Origin: Gammaproteobacteria bacterium
GTDB taxonomy: Bacteria; Pseudomonadota; Gammaproteobacteria; Pseudomonadales; Azotimanducaceae
Direction: 5' to 3'
DNA: 64,000 bases
Assembly (NCBI GenBank): GCA_026708185.1
Contig: JAPOVK010000053.1
Location: 1-64,000, forward strand
The first letter of the stretch is position 1, and every line of letters starts with the position of its first letter. A program made the translations under genes and the position numbers. A model generated the notes under the pieces. It did not search any database. It saw only the letters and a program-made list of their open reading frames with translations, and was not told the origin of the DNA. Below, piece by piece: positions 28,936 to 37,452 of this stretch.

Positions 28936-31900
28936 ATGTTCGCTAGCCACGCCCTGACGGCCTGCGTCGCCGAATTGCGCTCATCCTGGCGCCGCGTACG
29001 GACGTTTGTCTTCGTCGCAGTAGCGGCTACCGGGATCGTCTCGACTCTCGTCCTTGCATCGCTGGCCACCGGCCAGGTTGCGCCCTTGGCTGGCGCGTAT
29101 GCGCCGCGGTTCGTGTTGTCCGCCGTCGGCAGCGCCTGGTTGTGGCTGTTCATGATCGCCGCCGTGTTCCTGGGCTTCGACGCGCGACAGCAGGATGAAC
29201 GAGCGCGCGTCGCCGAGGTTCTCGACGCCAGGCCGGTATCGAACCTGGCGCTCCTGTGTGGCCGCCTGATGGGGACGATCCTCGTGGCTTGGCTGTCGCT
29301 GGCTGCCATCGCTTTGGCGATCCAAGGCGTCGGAACGGTCGGGCGAATAGTCCACGAGGCGTCTGGCAGCGAGAGCGCCACGGTCGCTTGGCGGCTTGCG
29401 GTGGCGGTGGAGCCGGTGTCTCTCGGGATGCTGCTGACGGTGGATGCCGTGCCCGCGCTTGCGTTTGCGGCGGCATTGGCGACGTTCCTTGCGGCGGCGT
29501 TCCGGCGCCGGGCCCTAACGGTCCTCGTCGCGCTCACGCTCATCGCCGTGCACATCTACGCTGTCGCCAACACGCCGATGTCGGCGTTGTCGGCCATCTC
29601 GTTCGTCACCAGCTATGCGGATTTCGCTTCGGACATCCTGCCGACGTACCCCGACGTGCCGACGCTCGTGCAACGCGCTGCGCTGCTCCTGTTCGCGGCC
29701 GCGTTGCTGCTCGGGGCGGCGGCACTGGGCCCACGCGCCGATGACCGGTCGGGCATCCGTCGCGGGATGGTTGCGATCCTGCTGACCGCGCTTGGCGTTG
29801 CGGGCCTCGCGGGTGTGGTTGCACACGCCGCCAGCGACTCCGCGACTCGCCGGCAATGGCTCACGGCCCAGGAAGCGGCGCGGGGTTTCGTTTTTCCGGA
29901 CATCCGCCACGTTCGTGGCGAGATCCGGATCGAACCGGGCGAGGAACTGGCCCTGGACCTCGAGTTGCGAGTTGCCGCGGCGACAGGTACCAGCCTGGAC
30001 CGTTTGTACTTCACGTTGAATCCCGGAATGGCGGTCCATGCGGTCGAGATCGGGGGCGAGCCCGCCGAGATGACGCGCGGCGACGGAATCCTCGCAGTCG
30101 AGCTCCGGGAAACCCTCTCCGCCGGTGCCGAAGTCAAGCTGACGCTCCGAGCGAGCGGGGTGCCGGATGGGCGCTTCGCCTATCTGGACAGCGCAGTCGA
30201 CTGGCGCCGTTTGCCCGCGTCCAACGCCTTGGTCTTGCTCGGCACGGACGCACTCGTCTTCGCAAGGACCTACGTTGCGCTGATGGCTGCGGCGGCGTGG
30301 CTTCCAACCGCCGGTCCAAACTTGGCGGACCGTGCCCCGGACGCCTACACCGCGGACCTCACCGTGCAGGTGCCGGAAACGTGGCTGGTTGCAGGACCAG
30401 GGCGTCGTGAAGCGGTCCGGCCGGGAGTTTTCCGGTTCAGACCGGGGGCAGCCGTAGCGGATGTTGCGCTGTTCGCCGCGCGCTTCGAGCGGCGTGCGGT
30501 GGAGACGGCCGGTGTGATGCTCGAGCTTCTCGTGGTTCCGGAGCATGCTGGCCACCTCGACGGGCTCGGCGAGGTGATGGCGGGCGAAAACGGCATCATC
30601 GCACGGGTCGGGGACATGCTCGACGAAGCAAAGCGCCGTGGACTGCCGTACCCTCTCTCGGGGTTCGGCATGGTTGAAGTGCCGGCGCGGCTACGCGGCT
30701 ACGGTGGTGGCCGGCAACTGGATACCGTTCTCTTTCCACCCGGACTGGCGCTGGTGCGCGAGTACGGTTTCCCTACGCGTTTCGAGCGCGCCTACCTGGA
30801 TCGCGCCAACTTCCTGACCGTACCGAAACGGTCGACCGAAACGGCGGATCGCAAGCAAGGCACGTTGTATAGGCTTTTTCGCTACGAGGCCGCGGGGGGC
30901 GGACTTCACCATGTGGCCCGCCACGTGTTTCCGGTTCGGGGCGCGGCCGAAGTTCCGGGCAGCATTGCCGTGGATGCGTTGACTCGCGTACTGGCCGTGG
31001 GGACCGTCTGGCAGTTGTACAGGACGGGGTCGAATCCACCGTTCACGACGCATCGGTTTGCGGCTGCGCCAGCCGTCCGGACCAACCCTTTGCGGTCGCT
31101 TGTATGGGGTGGGGGGCCGTCGCGGCTGCATGCGGCGGACCGACCGGCGGTGTGGGAAGCGGCCGAACGGACGGCGCTGACCGATCTTGGTGTTCTCGAC
31201 AACGCGGGGCTCGCCATGGACGTGCTGAGGCTTCGGGTCGACCATGCCGCCAATGCGCTGCGGGACCGGTACGGTTTGGACAAGGCCGGCGCGATGCTAG
31301 CGGATCTGCGCCGTGCGACGGGCGGAACCAGTTTCGACTTGGACGCCTTTAAGGCGGCGAGCGCTCGCGCGGACATGGACGTCGAGGCGTTGCTTGGCGA
31401 CTGGCTGAACGCCACGGGCATGCCAGGCTTTCGCGTGTCGGCCGTCGACGTGTTCAGAATCCCGGACGGCGATGACGGAAAGCCGCGCTACCAAGTACTC
31501 GTCAACGTGAGGAACAGCGAGCCCGTCCCGGGTCTCGTTCGCCTGACCTATGCTGTTCGATTGGCTGGGACGGTGGTCCTCCCGGAGGGAGTGCCGTCGA
31601 TTGCCGCCGTCAGGCCGCATCACTCGCCCCCGATCCCTGTTGCCGCCAATTCGGCTGTCCGGGTCGGGCGCATTCTGGAGCAGCCACCGGAGGCGGTCTG
31701 GTTGCAGACGTACTTGTCACGGAATCGTGGGGAGCTGTACCTGCCGGTGCCCGACTTCGACACGGAGAAGGTTGTCGCGGGCGAGCCGTTGACGGATGTG
31801 GAACCCAGCGACTGGCAAGCGACGGATCGTGGCATCGTCGTGGACGATCTGGATGACGGGTTCCAGGTGGAATCCACGGTTTCCGCTACGCGCCTGGGTG

Positions 31901-32367
31901 GCGCGGCGGTTCCGAACGAAACCGACCGTGGTCTGCCGGTCTATCGAAGAGCACCGCAGTCGGGTTGGGCGCGGCAACAGTTGCCGACGGCCTGGGGCCG
32001 GTACCGGCGAACCGTCGTGCGGATTGTCGATGGCGAAGGCTCGAGCCGCGTGGCCTTCGACGCCGAACTGCCCGAGCAAGGGCGATGGCAACTGTCCTAC
32101 CACGTACCCAGCCTCCGCATGGTGGGGTTGGGCAGCGAGGCGTGGGGCCCCGCCGACGAGGTGGGCACACACCGTCTGGATATCACGAGTACCGGAGTTG
32201 CGATCACGGTCGACTTCGACGCGGCGGCGGCCGTGCAGGGATGGAACCGCATCGACGTCTTCGATCTTCCCGGCGGAGTCGTTCGGGTCGCCGTTTCGGA
32301 CGTGACGTCCGGCCGGTCGGTAGTGGCGGACGCGGTTCGCTGGGAGCGGGTGCATCATGTCCGCTGA
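28936..32367 (+). CDS. giant membrane protein: ABC-2-like permease + degenerate M1-like region + golvesin-like C-domain (copy 1)
   Basis: A 1143-residue protein. The ATG at 28936 has GGAG eight bases upstream, and the same context precedes copy 2. Residues 1-370 hold about eight TM helices and an ABC-2-type permease signature (RVAEVLDARPVSNLALLCGR). Residues about 370-510 are an extracytoplasmic beta domain. Residues about 515-870 resemble an M1 aminopeptidase region (FGMVEVPARLRGYGGG, LGDWLNATGMPGF), but HExxH is replaced by YEAAGGGLHH. Residues 965-1143 look like a golvesin C-terminal domain (GIVVDDLDDGF, then VVADAVRWER). No ABC ATPase gene is nearby. Probably an envelope protein of unknown function. 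Confidence 0.75.
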   Translation: MFASHALTACVAELRSSWRRVRTFVFVAVAATGIVSTLVLASLATGQVAPLAGAYAPRFVLSAVGSAWLWLFMIAAVFLGFDARQQDERARVAEVLDARPVSNLALLCGRLMGTILVAWLSLAAIALAIQGVGTVGRIVHEASGSESATVAWRLAVAVEPVSLGMLLTVDAVPALAFAAALATFLAAAFRRRALTVLVALTLIAVHIYAVANTPMSALSAISFVTSYADFASDILPTYPDVPTLVQRAALLLFAAALLLGAAALGPRADDRSGIRRGMVAILLTALGVAGLAGVVAHAASDSATRRQWLTAQEAARGFVFPDIRHVRGEIRIEPGEELALDLELRVAAATGTSLDRLYFTLNPGMAVHAVEIGGEPAEMTRGDGILAVELRETLSAGAEVKLTLRASGVPDGRFAYLDSAVDWRRLPASNALVLLGTDALVFARTYVALMAAAAWLPTAGPNLADRAPDAYTADLTVQVPETWLVAGPGRREAVRPGVFRFRPGAAVADVALFAARFERRAVETAGVMLELLVVPEHAGHLDGLGEVMAGENGIIARVGDMLDEAKRRGLPYPLSGFGMVEVPARLRGYGGGRQLDTVLFPPGLALVREYGFPTRFERAYLDRANFLTVPKRSTETADRKQGTLYRLFRYEAAGGGLHHVARHVFPVRGAAEVPGSIAVDALTRVLAVGTVWQLYRTGSNPPFTTHRFAAAPAVRTNPLRSLVWGGGPSRLHAADRPAVWEAAERTALTDLGVLDNAGLAMDVLRLRVDHAANALRDRYGLDKAGAMLADLRRATGGTSFDLDAFKAASARADMDVEALLGDWLNATGMPGFRVSAVDVFRIPDGDDGKPRYQVLVNVRNSEPVPGLVRLTYAVRLAGTVVLPEGVPSIAAVRPHHSPPIPVAANSAVRVGRILEQPPEAVWLQTYLSRNRGELYLPVPDFDTEKVVAGEPLTDVEPSDWQATDRGIVVDDLDDGFQVESTVSATRLGGAAVPNETDRGLPVYRRAPQSGWARQQLPTAWGRYRRTVVRIVDGEGSSRVAFDAELPEQGRWQLSYHVPSLRMVGLGSEAWGPADEVGTHRLDITSTGVAITVDFDAAAAVQGWNRIDVFDLPGGVVRVAVSDVTSGRSVVADAVRWERVHHVR

Positions 32368-32897
32368 CGGCGTCGGGCTTGTTGAGGATGCCTAAGACGT
32401 CTGGAGCGACAGCCAACCTCATTCTCGAGTCAACACGGTCCCGCCGCCACCGGCTTCGCTTCCTGGACGAGCTCGATGAAGCTGCCAGCATCACGGGGCG
32501 AGACGTGGTGCTTGTCGTTCGAGCCGTGTTGCTCACGGTATCCATCAGGCCGGGTCGGTAGGGGATTGGCCGCGGCATCGCTCGCGCAGGTGTCGGACGG
32601 GCATGCCGGTTCGCGGGCCGAAGTCGAGGTGGGCCACCCTTTGTCCACAGCGCCTGCTGGATCGAACCGGACCGCACCATGGACAAGGCCTGGGCGACCC
32701 GGTCGGCCGTGCCGCGCGCCGACGCGACCTGTCGCACAACGATGCTGCCGGAGATCGAACTCGTGCTGATCGGGCAACGATTTAGTTGGGTGGCTATGGG
32801 GCGCTTTCATCAGGCAAGCGCGGGCGAAACGCGGGGCAATGAGAACGCCTGCGGCGTAACCTCCGCGTGCGTGTCTAGCCACCGGAGCCGCGCTTCC
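32368..32897. other. 530-bp spacer between the two giant paralogues
   Basis: I see no convincing gene here. Short frames on both strands are Arg/Pro-rich and look like shadows. The only shared sequence with the region upstream of copy 1 is the ribosome-binding context CACCGGAGCCG just before the ATG at 32898. No inverted repeats or transposase remnants were noticed. Confidence 0.5.
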
Positions 32898-35800
32898 ATG
32901 TTCGCCGCCCAGGCCCTAGCAGTCTGCCTCGCCGAGTTGCGCTTCTCCGTCCGCCGCGTGCGGACCTACGTCTTCGTGGTTGTGGGGGCCGCCGGGATCG
33001 TTGCGACGCTGGTCCTCGCTTCGCAGGCGACGAGTTCGGTGGCGCCGTTGGCGGGCGCCTACGCCCCAAGGTTCGTTCTATCGGCCATGGGCAACGCCTG
33101 GCTGTGGCTCTTCGTGGTCGCCGTCGTGTTCTTGGCCTTCGACGCCCGTCAGCAGGACGAGCGCGCACGCGTGGCCGAGGTACTGGATGCGAAGCCGACC
33201 TCCAACCTAGCGCTGCTCGCCGGGCGCCTCACCGGGACGGTCCTGATCGCTTGGCTGGCCCTGGTCGCCATCGCGGTGCTGGTCCAGGCGGTCGGCACCG
33301 TCGCTCGCATGGTCCACGAGGCTGCCGGCGAAGAAACCGCGACGCTCGCGTGGTGGTTGGCCGTCGTCGTCGAGCCGACCTCGCTGGCGACGCTGTTGAC
33401 CTTTGATGCCGTACCCGCGCTCGCCTTCGCCGCCGCGCTCGTGCTGTTCCTGGCGACGGTATTGCGGCGTCGTCTCCTAACCGTCCTCGTGGCACTCGCG
33501 CTTGTGGGTGCACATGTCTACGCGGTGGCCATCGTGCCGATGGTCCTGTTGCCGGTCGTGTCCCTGGTCACCAGCTATGCGGACTTCGCCTCGGACGTGG
33601 TTCCGACGTTCCCTGAACCTACCGTCCTGGCGCAACGGGCGGTGCTGGTGTTGTTTGCGATTGCGCTCTTGTTCGCGTCGGCGGCGCTGCACTCCCGTGA
33701 CGACGGCGGTTCCCGACTGCGGCGCGGGATGACCGCGGTCCTGTTCGCGGCCTTGGGCGTTGCTGCCATCGTCGGCCTCGTTGCCGCGTCCGTGGACGAT
33801 TTCTCGGTTCGGGAACGATGGCTCGCGGCGCAGGAGGCGGCCCGCGAACTGCCGTTCCCTGACCTTCGCCACGTCGGCGGCGAGGTGCGGATCGAGCCCG
33901 GCAAGAACATGGCCTTGGATCTCGATCTACGGATCGCGGCACCGCCCGGGAAAACGCTTGCCCGGTTGCACTTCAGCCTGAATCCCGGCTTGACGGTGGG
34001 CTCGGTCGAAATCGCAGGCGAACCCGCGAGAGCCACGCACGTGGACGGCATCCTCACCGTCGACCTTCCCCGGCCAGTCGATTCGACTACCGAACTGCCG
34101 CTGTCGCTTCGGGCAAGCGGGATGCCGGACAGTCGCTTCGCCTACCTGGACAGTGCCGTGGACTGGCGCCGGCTGCCCGCGTCCAACAGGTTGAACCTGC
34201 TCGGTACGGATGCTTCGGTTTTCTCGCGATCCTACGTCGCGTTGATGCCCGGCGTGGCGTGGCTCCCGACGACGGGGCCGAACCTGGCCGGTCGCAGGGC
34301 GGACGCGTTTGCCCCGAGTCTCACGGTGCGCGTGCCCGCAGGCTGGCTGGTTGCCGGACCGGGTCGTCGCGAGCCCGTAGCTGTCGGCGCATTTCGGTTC
34401 GAGCCGCGCGCGGCTGTGCCCGAGGTCGGTCTGTTCGCGTCGCGCTTCGAGCGCCGCACCGTTGAAGTCGCCGGTGTCATGCTCGAGATCCTCGTCGTGC
34501 CCGAGCACGCCGGCCAACTCGACGGCCTCGTCGAGGTGATGGAGGACGAAAACGGCATCATCGGGCGTGTCGAGGAGATGCTCGACGAGGCCGAGGAGAG
34601 CGGACTGCCGTATCCCTTCGCGGGATTCAGCATGGTCGAAGTGCCAGCTCGACTGCGCGGCTACGGCGGTGGGCGGGCGCTGGATACGACGCTCTTCCCG
34701 CCGGGGTTGGCGCTGGTGCCGGAGTACGGGTTTCCGACGCGTTTCGAGCGGGTGCACACCGACCGGCGCACGACGTTCGGGATCGGCCCGAACCTGGCGA
34801 CTGAATCCGCGGACCGGAAACAAGGCACGCTGTGGCGCCTTTTTGCGCACGAGAGTGCGGGCGGCGGACTGCGGCACCTGGCGCGAAACGCTTTCTCGGT
34901 CGGGAGTGCGCCGAGCCGGGACTCGGCGGCGCTGGACGCGCTGTGCCGCGTGCTGGCCGCGCGGATCGTGTGGCGGCTGTACGACACGGACTCGGACGCC
35001 CTGTTCACCGCGCATCGCTTCACTGACGAGTCGACCCGCCCGGACAACCCGTTGTTGTCGCTCGTCTGGGGCGGAGGTCCTTCCCAAGTTCGGACTGCGG
35101 CGAGCCGGCCGACTGTATGGGAAGCCGCTGGGGAGACGGCACTGGCGGATCTCGATGGGCTCGCGGACGCGGCGCTCGCCCAGGATGTCCTCGCGCTGCG
35201 CATCGACCACGCCGTCAGGGCGATCCAGGATCGCTATGGTCTGGAGAAGGCTGCGGCCCTGCTGGTCGCGTTGCGGGAGCGTTTGAGCAGCACCGGGTAC
35301 AGTGCTGAGGATCTCGCCCAAGCCAGCGTTGAAGCGGAAATGGACATCCACGCCCTGCTGGGCGACTGGCTCGGTGCCACGGCCATGCCGGGCTTTCGAG
35401 CCTCGGCCGTCGAAGCGTTCAGGATTCCCGATGCCGATGACGGCAAGCCGCGCTACCAGGTATTGCTCGATATACGCAACAGCGAGCCGACGCCGGGCCT
35501 GGTCCGGCTGACGTATGCTGGCAAGCCCCGCGCCGGGCGTTGGGTGAACTCCGACCCGATCCCGATCGCCGGCGACTCGTCAGTCCACATCGGACAGATC
35601 CTGGCGCAGCCGCCGGAGGCGGTCTGGGTGCGCACGTACCTGTCGCGGAATCGGGCCGAAATGAGGTTGCCCGTCGCCTCGTTCGACGCGGAGGAGGTCG
35701 TTGAACGGGAGGTCTTCGCTGCAGTGCGACCAAGCGATTGGATTCCTGAGGACCGCGGCATCGTCGTGGACGACTTGGACGGTGGCTTTGGGCTGGAGTC

Positions 35801-36320
35801 CGCCGATGACGCCTCGCGGCTGGGCGGTGGTACGACGGTGTCCGACGGGGTCGAGACGGACGCCGGGTTACCCATCTTTCGCCGGGACCGTCGGCCGGGC
35901 TGGACGCGGCAGGCCTTGCCCACGGCCTGGGGACGATACCGGCGTACGGTGGCGCGCATCGCGGCGGGCCAGGGCACGGCGCGGGCGAATTTCGATGCCG
36001 AGTTGCCCGAGGCGGGCCGGTGGCTCTTGTCCTACCACGTACCGGATCTTGAGCAGGTCGGGATGTATAGCTATTTCAGGAGCACCAACGACGATCAAGG
36101 AGTCCACGGCATCGAGGTCTCCAGCGGCGACACGACGACGACCGTGGACTTCGATGCGGCTGCGGCGACGCCGGGATGGAACGAGATCGATGCGTTAGAT
36201 CTAGCCGCAGGCCCGGTCCGGGTAACCGTATCGGACAAGACCTCCGGCAACGCCGTGGTCGCGGATGCGATCCGTTGGGAACGTAGCACTTCGCGCGCGC
36301 CAGTACGCCTTAGTGAATGA
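32898..36320 (+). CDS. giant membrane protein: ABC-2-like permease + degenerate M1-like region + golvesin-like C-domain (copy 2)
   Basis: A 1140-residue paralogue of the preceding gene with the same architecture throughout: TM permease part 1-365 (EVLDAKPTSNLALLAGR), M1-like region about 510-865 (FSMVEVPARLRGYGGG, LGDWLGATAMPGF) and golvesin-like domain about 953-1140 (GIVVDDLDGGF, VVADAIRWER). The M1 zinc motif is again missing (FAHESAGGGLRH in its place). Many long blocks are identical to copy 1, for example YLDSAVDWRRLPASN, while TM loops and the segment near residue 880 differ. It is therefore a diverged tandem duplication. Both copies read as intact. Confidence 0.75.
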   Translation: MFAAQALAVCLAELRFSVRRVRTYVFVVVGAAGIVATLVLASQATSSVAPLAGAYAPRFVLSAMGNAWLWLFVVAVVFLAFDARQQDERARVAEVLDAKPTSNLALLAGRLTGTVLIAWLALVAIAVLVQAVGTVARMVHEAAGEETATLAWWLAVVVEPTSLATLLTFDAVPALAFAAALVLFLATVLRRRLLTVLVALALVGAHVYAVAIVPMVLLPVVSLVTSYADFASDVVPTFPEPTVLAQRAVLVLFAIALLFASAALHSRDDGGSRLRRGMTAVLFAALGVAAIVGLVAASVDDFSVRERWLAAQEAARELPFPDLRHVGGEVRIEPGKNMALDLDLRIAAPPGKTLARLHFSLNPGLTVGSVEIAGEPARATHVDGILTVDLPRPVDSTTELPLSLRASGMPDSRFAYLDSAVDWRRLPASNRLNLLGTDASVFSRSYVALMPGVAWLPTTGPNLAGRRADAFAPSLTVRVPAGWLVAGPGRREPVAVGAFRFEPRAAVPEVGLFASRFERRTVEVAGVMLEILVVPEHAGQLDGLVEVMEDENGIIGRVEEMLDEAEESGLPYPFAGFSMVEVPARLRGYGGGRALDTTLFPPGLALVPEYGFPTRFERVHTDRRTTFGIGPNLATESADRKQGTLWRLFAHESAGGGLRHLARNAFSVGSAPSRDSAALDALCRVLAARIVWRLYDTDSDALFTAHRFTDESTRPDNPLLSLVWGGGPSQVRTAASRPTVWEAAGETALADLDGLADAALAQDVLALRIDHAVRAIQDRYGLEKAAALLVALRERLSSTGYSAEDLAQASVEAEMDIHALLGDWLGATAMPGFRASAVEAFRIPDADDGKPRYQVLLDIRNSEPTPGLVRLTYAGKPRAGRWVNSDPIPIAGDSSVHIGQILAQPPEAVWVRTYLSRNRAEMRLPVASFDAEEVVEREVFAAVRPSDWIPEDRGIVVDDLDGGFGLESADDASRLGGGTTVSDGVETDAGLPIFRRDRRPGWTRQALPTAWGRYRRTVARIAAGQGTARANFDAELPEAGRWLLSYHVPDLEQVGMYSYFRSTNDDQGVHGIEVSSGDTTTTVDFDAAAATPGWNEIDALDLAAGPVRVTVSDKTSGNAVVADAIRWERSTSRAPVRLSE

Positions 36321-36375
36321 CGCGTCCCGCGGCGTGTAGCCGTAAACTCTAGCCAGGCTAGGCGCAGGAGTCGGC

Positions 36376-36630
36376 ATGGCCCAGTTCAATGTGCATCAAG
36401 CCAAGACCTACCTATCTCAACTGCTCGCGCAGGCGGAGGCAGGCGAGGACGTGGTCATCGCTCGCAGGGGCGAGCCAGTCGTTCGGTTGGTTCTCTGCAA
36501 ACCGCATGTCAAGCGGCGTTTCGGCGCAATGAAAGACCAGATCCACATCGACGACGACTTCTTGGACGTGCTGCCAGAGGACGAGTTGAAGGCGTGGGGG
36601 AGTGACGATACGGCACCGCGCATCTGGTGA
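36376..36630 (+). CDS. Phd/YefM-family antitoxin, apparently without a toxin
   Basis: An 84-residue protein. It starts MAQFNVHQAKTYLSQLLAQ and continues EDVVIARRGEPVVRLV, the Phd/YefM DNA-binding fold. The acidic C-terminus (DDDFLDVLPEDELKAW) is the usual toxin-binding part. No toxin gene follows in the next 130 bp; the next module has its own antitoxin. Either the toxin has been lost or it shares a toxin with the neighbouring VapBC. Confidence 0.82.
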   Translation: MAQFNVHQAKTYLSQLLAQAEAGEDVVIARRGEPVVRLVLCKPHVKRRFGAMKDQIHIDDDFLDVLPEDELKAWGSDDTAPRIW

Positions 36631-36730
36631 ACTCACCACGGGTCGCGTCCGACCCGAGCAGGACGTTTTCGAGTGGCACGTTTGGTGCACCCCAGCTAGT
36701 GTGGACACGCCGGGTGGTTGACACTACCCT

Positions 36731-36750
36731 ATGTGTGGACAGTCACACAT
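36731..36750. promoter_or_regulatory. palindromic operator upstream of second VapBC
   Basis: ATGTGTG (36731-36737) and CACACAT (36744-36750) are perfect 7-bp arms with a 6-bp spacer. They lie 12 bp before the antitoxin start and just downstream of a TTGACA -35-like hexamer (36718-36723). This position suits autorepression by the VapB protein. Confidence 0.5.
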
Positions 36751-36762
36751 GAGGTCGCACAG

Positions 36763-36960
36763 ATGGCCACGAATCTCGCTATCGATCCGGAACTGCTCAA
36801 CAGGGCGCTTGCCATCGGTGGCGAAAAGACCAAGCGGGCAACGGTCAACAAGGCGCTTCGGGAGTTCGTCGCTCGGCGGGAGCAGAAAAGCCTGGTCGAG
36901 CTGTTCGGGACCTTGGATTGGGACGATGGCTACGACTACAAGTCGGAACGCAGCCGGTGA
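36763..36960 (+). CDS. vapB: VapB-type antitoxin
   Basis: A 65-residue protein: MATNLAIDPELLNRALAIGG, then TKRATVNKALREFVARREQ, the typical VapB (type II, DUF2191-like) DNA-binding part. A short acidic tail follows (ELFGTLDWDDGYDY). The start is taken at 36763; the frame upstream runs through the palindromic operator. It overlaps the toxin gene by GTGA. Confidence 0.88.
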   Translation: MATNLAIDPELLNRALAIGGEKTKRATVNKALREFVARREQKSLVELFGTLDWDDGYDYKSERSR

Positions 36961-37367
36961 AGCTGTTCGTCGACACCAGCGTCTGGTCGCTGGCCCTGCG
37001 ACGCGATTCATCGGCAGGACCGGAAGTGCAGAGGCTTCGTGACGCGCTCATCGACGGCGAGTTGATCAGCACGACGGGCCTCGTCCTACAGGAGCTCCTC
37101 CAAGGCTTTCGTGGTCCGAAAGCGCCCGCGCTCGTTGCGGAACGCCTTGCCACAACGGACTGGGTTTCACCGACCCGAGTCGACCATGTCGAAGCAGCGG
37201 ACATCCGCAATGCGTGCCGTAGACGCGGTGTGCAAGTGGGGACGATTGGTGCTTTGCTGGCCCAGCTTTGCATCAGTCGCAACTTGACGATGCTGACGAC
37301 AGACCGCGACTTCGAGCATGTCGCCGGCTTGACGCCCCTCGAGGTCTGGTCCGCCTCCGGCAGTTGA
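36957..37367 (+). CDS. vapC: VapC-type PIN-domain toxin
   Basis: A 136-residue PIN ribonuclease with a GTG start at 36957 (VKLFVDTSVWSLALRRD). Conserved acidic residues are D6, E in LVLQELLQGF, and D near the C-terminus in LTTDRDFEHV. It pairs with the VapB immediately upstream. Different subfamily from the PIN toxin at 28356. Confidence 0.88.
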   Translation: MKLFVDTSVWSLALRRDSSAGPEVQRLRDALIDGELISTTGLVLQELLQGFRGPKAPALVAERLATTDWVSPTRVDHVEAADIRNACRRRGVQVGTIGALLAQLCISRNLTMLTTDRDFEHVAGLTPLEVWSASGS

Positions 37368-37452
37368 GGTGTGCCGGGGACCTGCGCCGGGTTCAACCGC
37401 TTGGAAGCGTATGATTGCCGCGTAGCTCGCATTCGGTGACTGCACATCGGGC

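Noticed and set aside
32368-32897. Small genes in the spacer between the giant paralogues
   Set aside because: All frames are short, Arg/Pro-rich, mutually overlapping and without ribosome-binding sites or family resemblance.
28936-36320. Active M1 aminopeptidases
   Set aside because: The overall region resembles M1 proteins, but no HExxH(x18)E zinc motif is found in either copy.
36376-37367. Phd and VapBC as one three-gene operon
   Set aside because: A 132-bp gap with its own -35-like box and palindrome separates them, so separate promoters are more likely.
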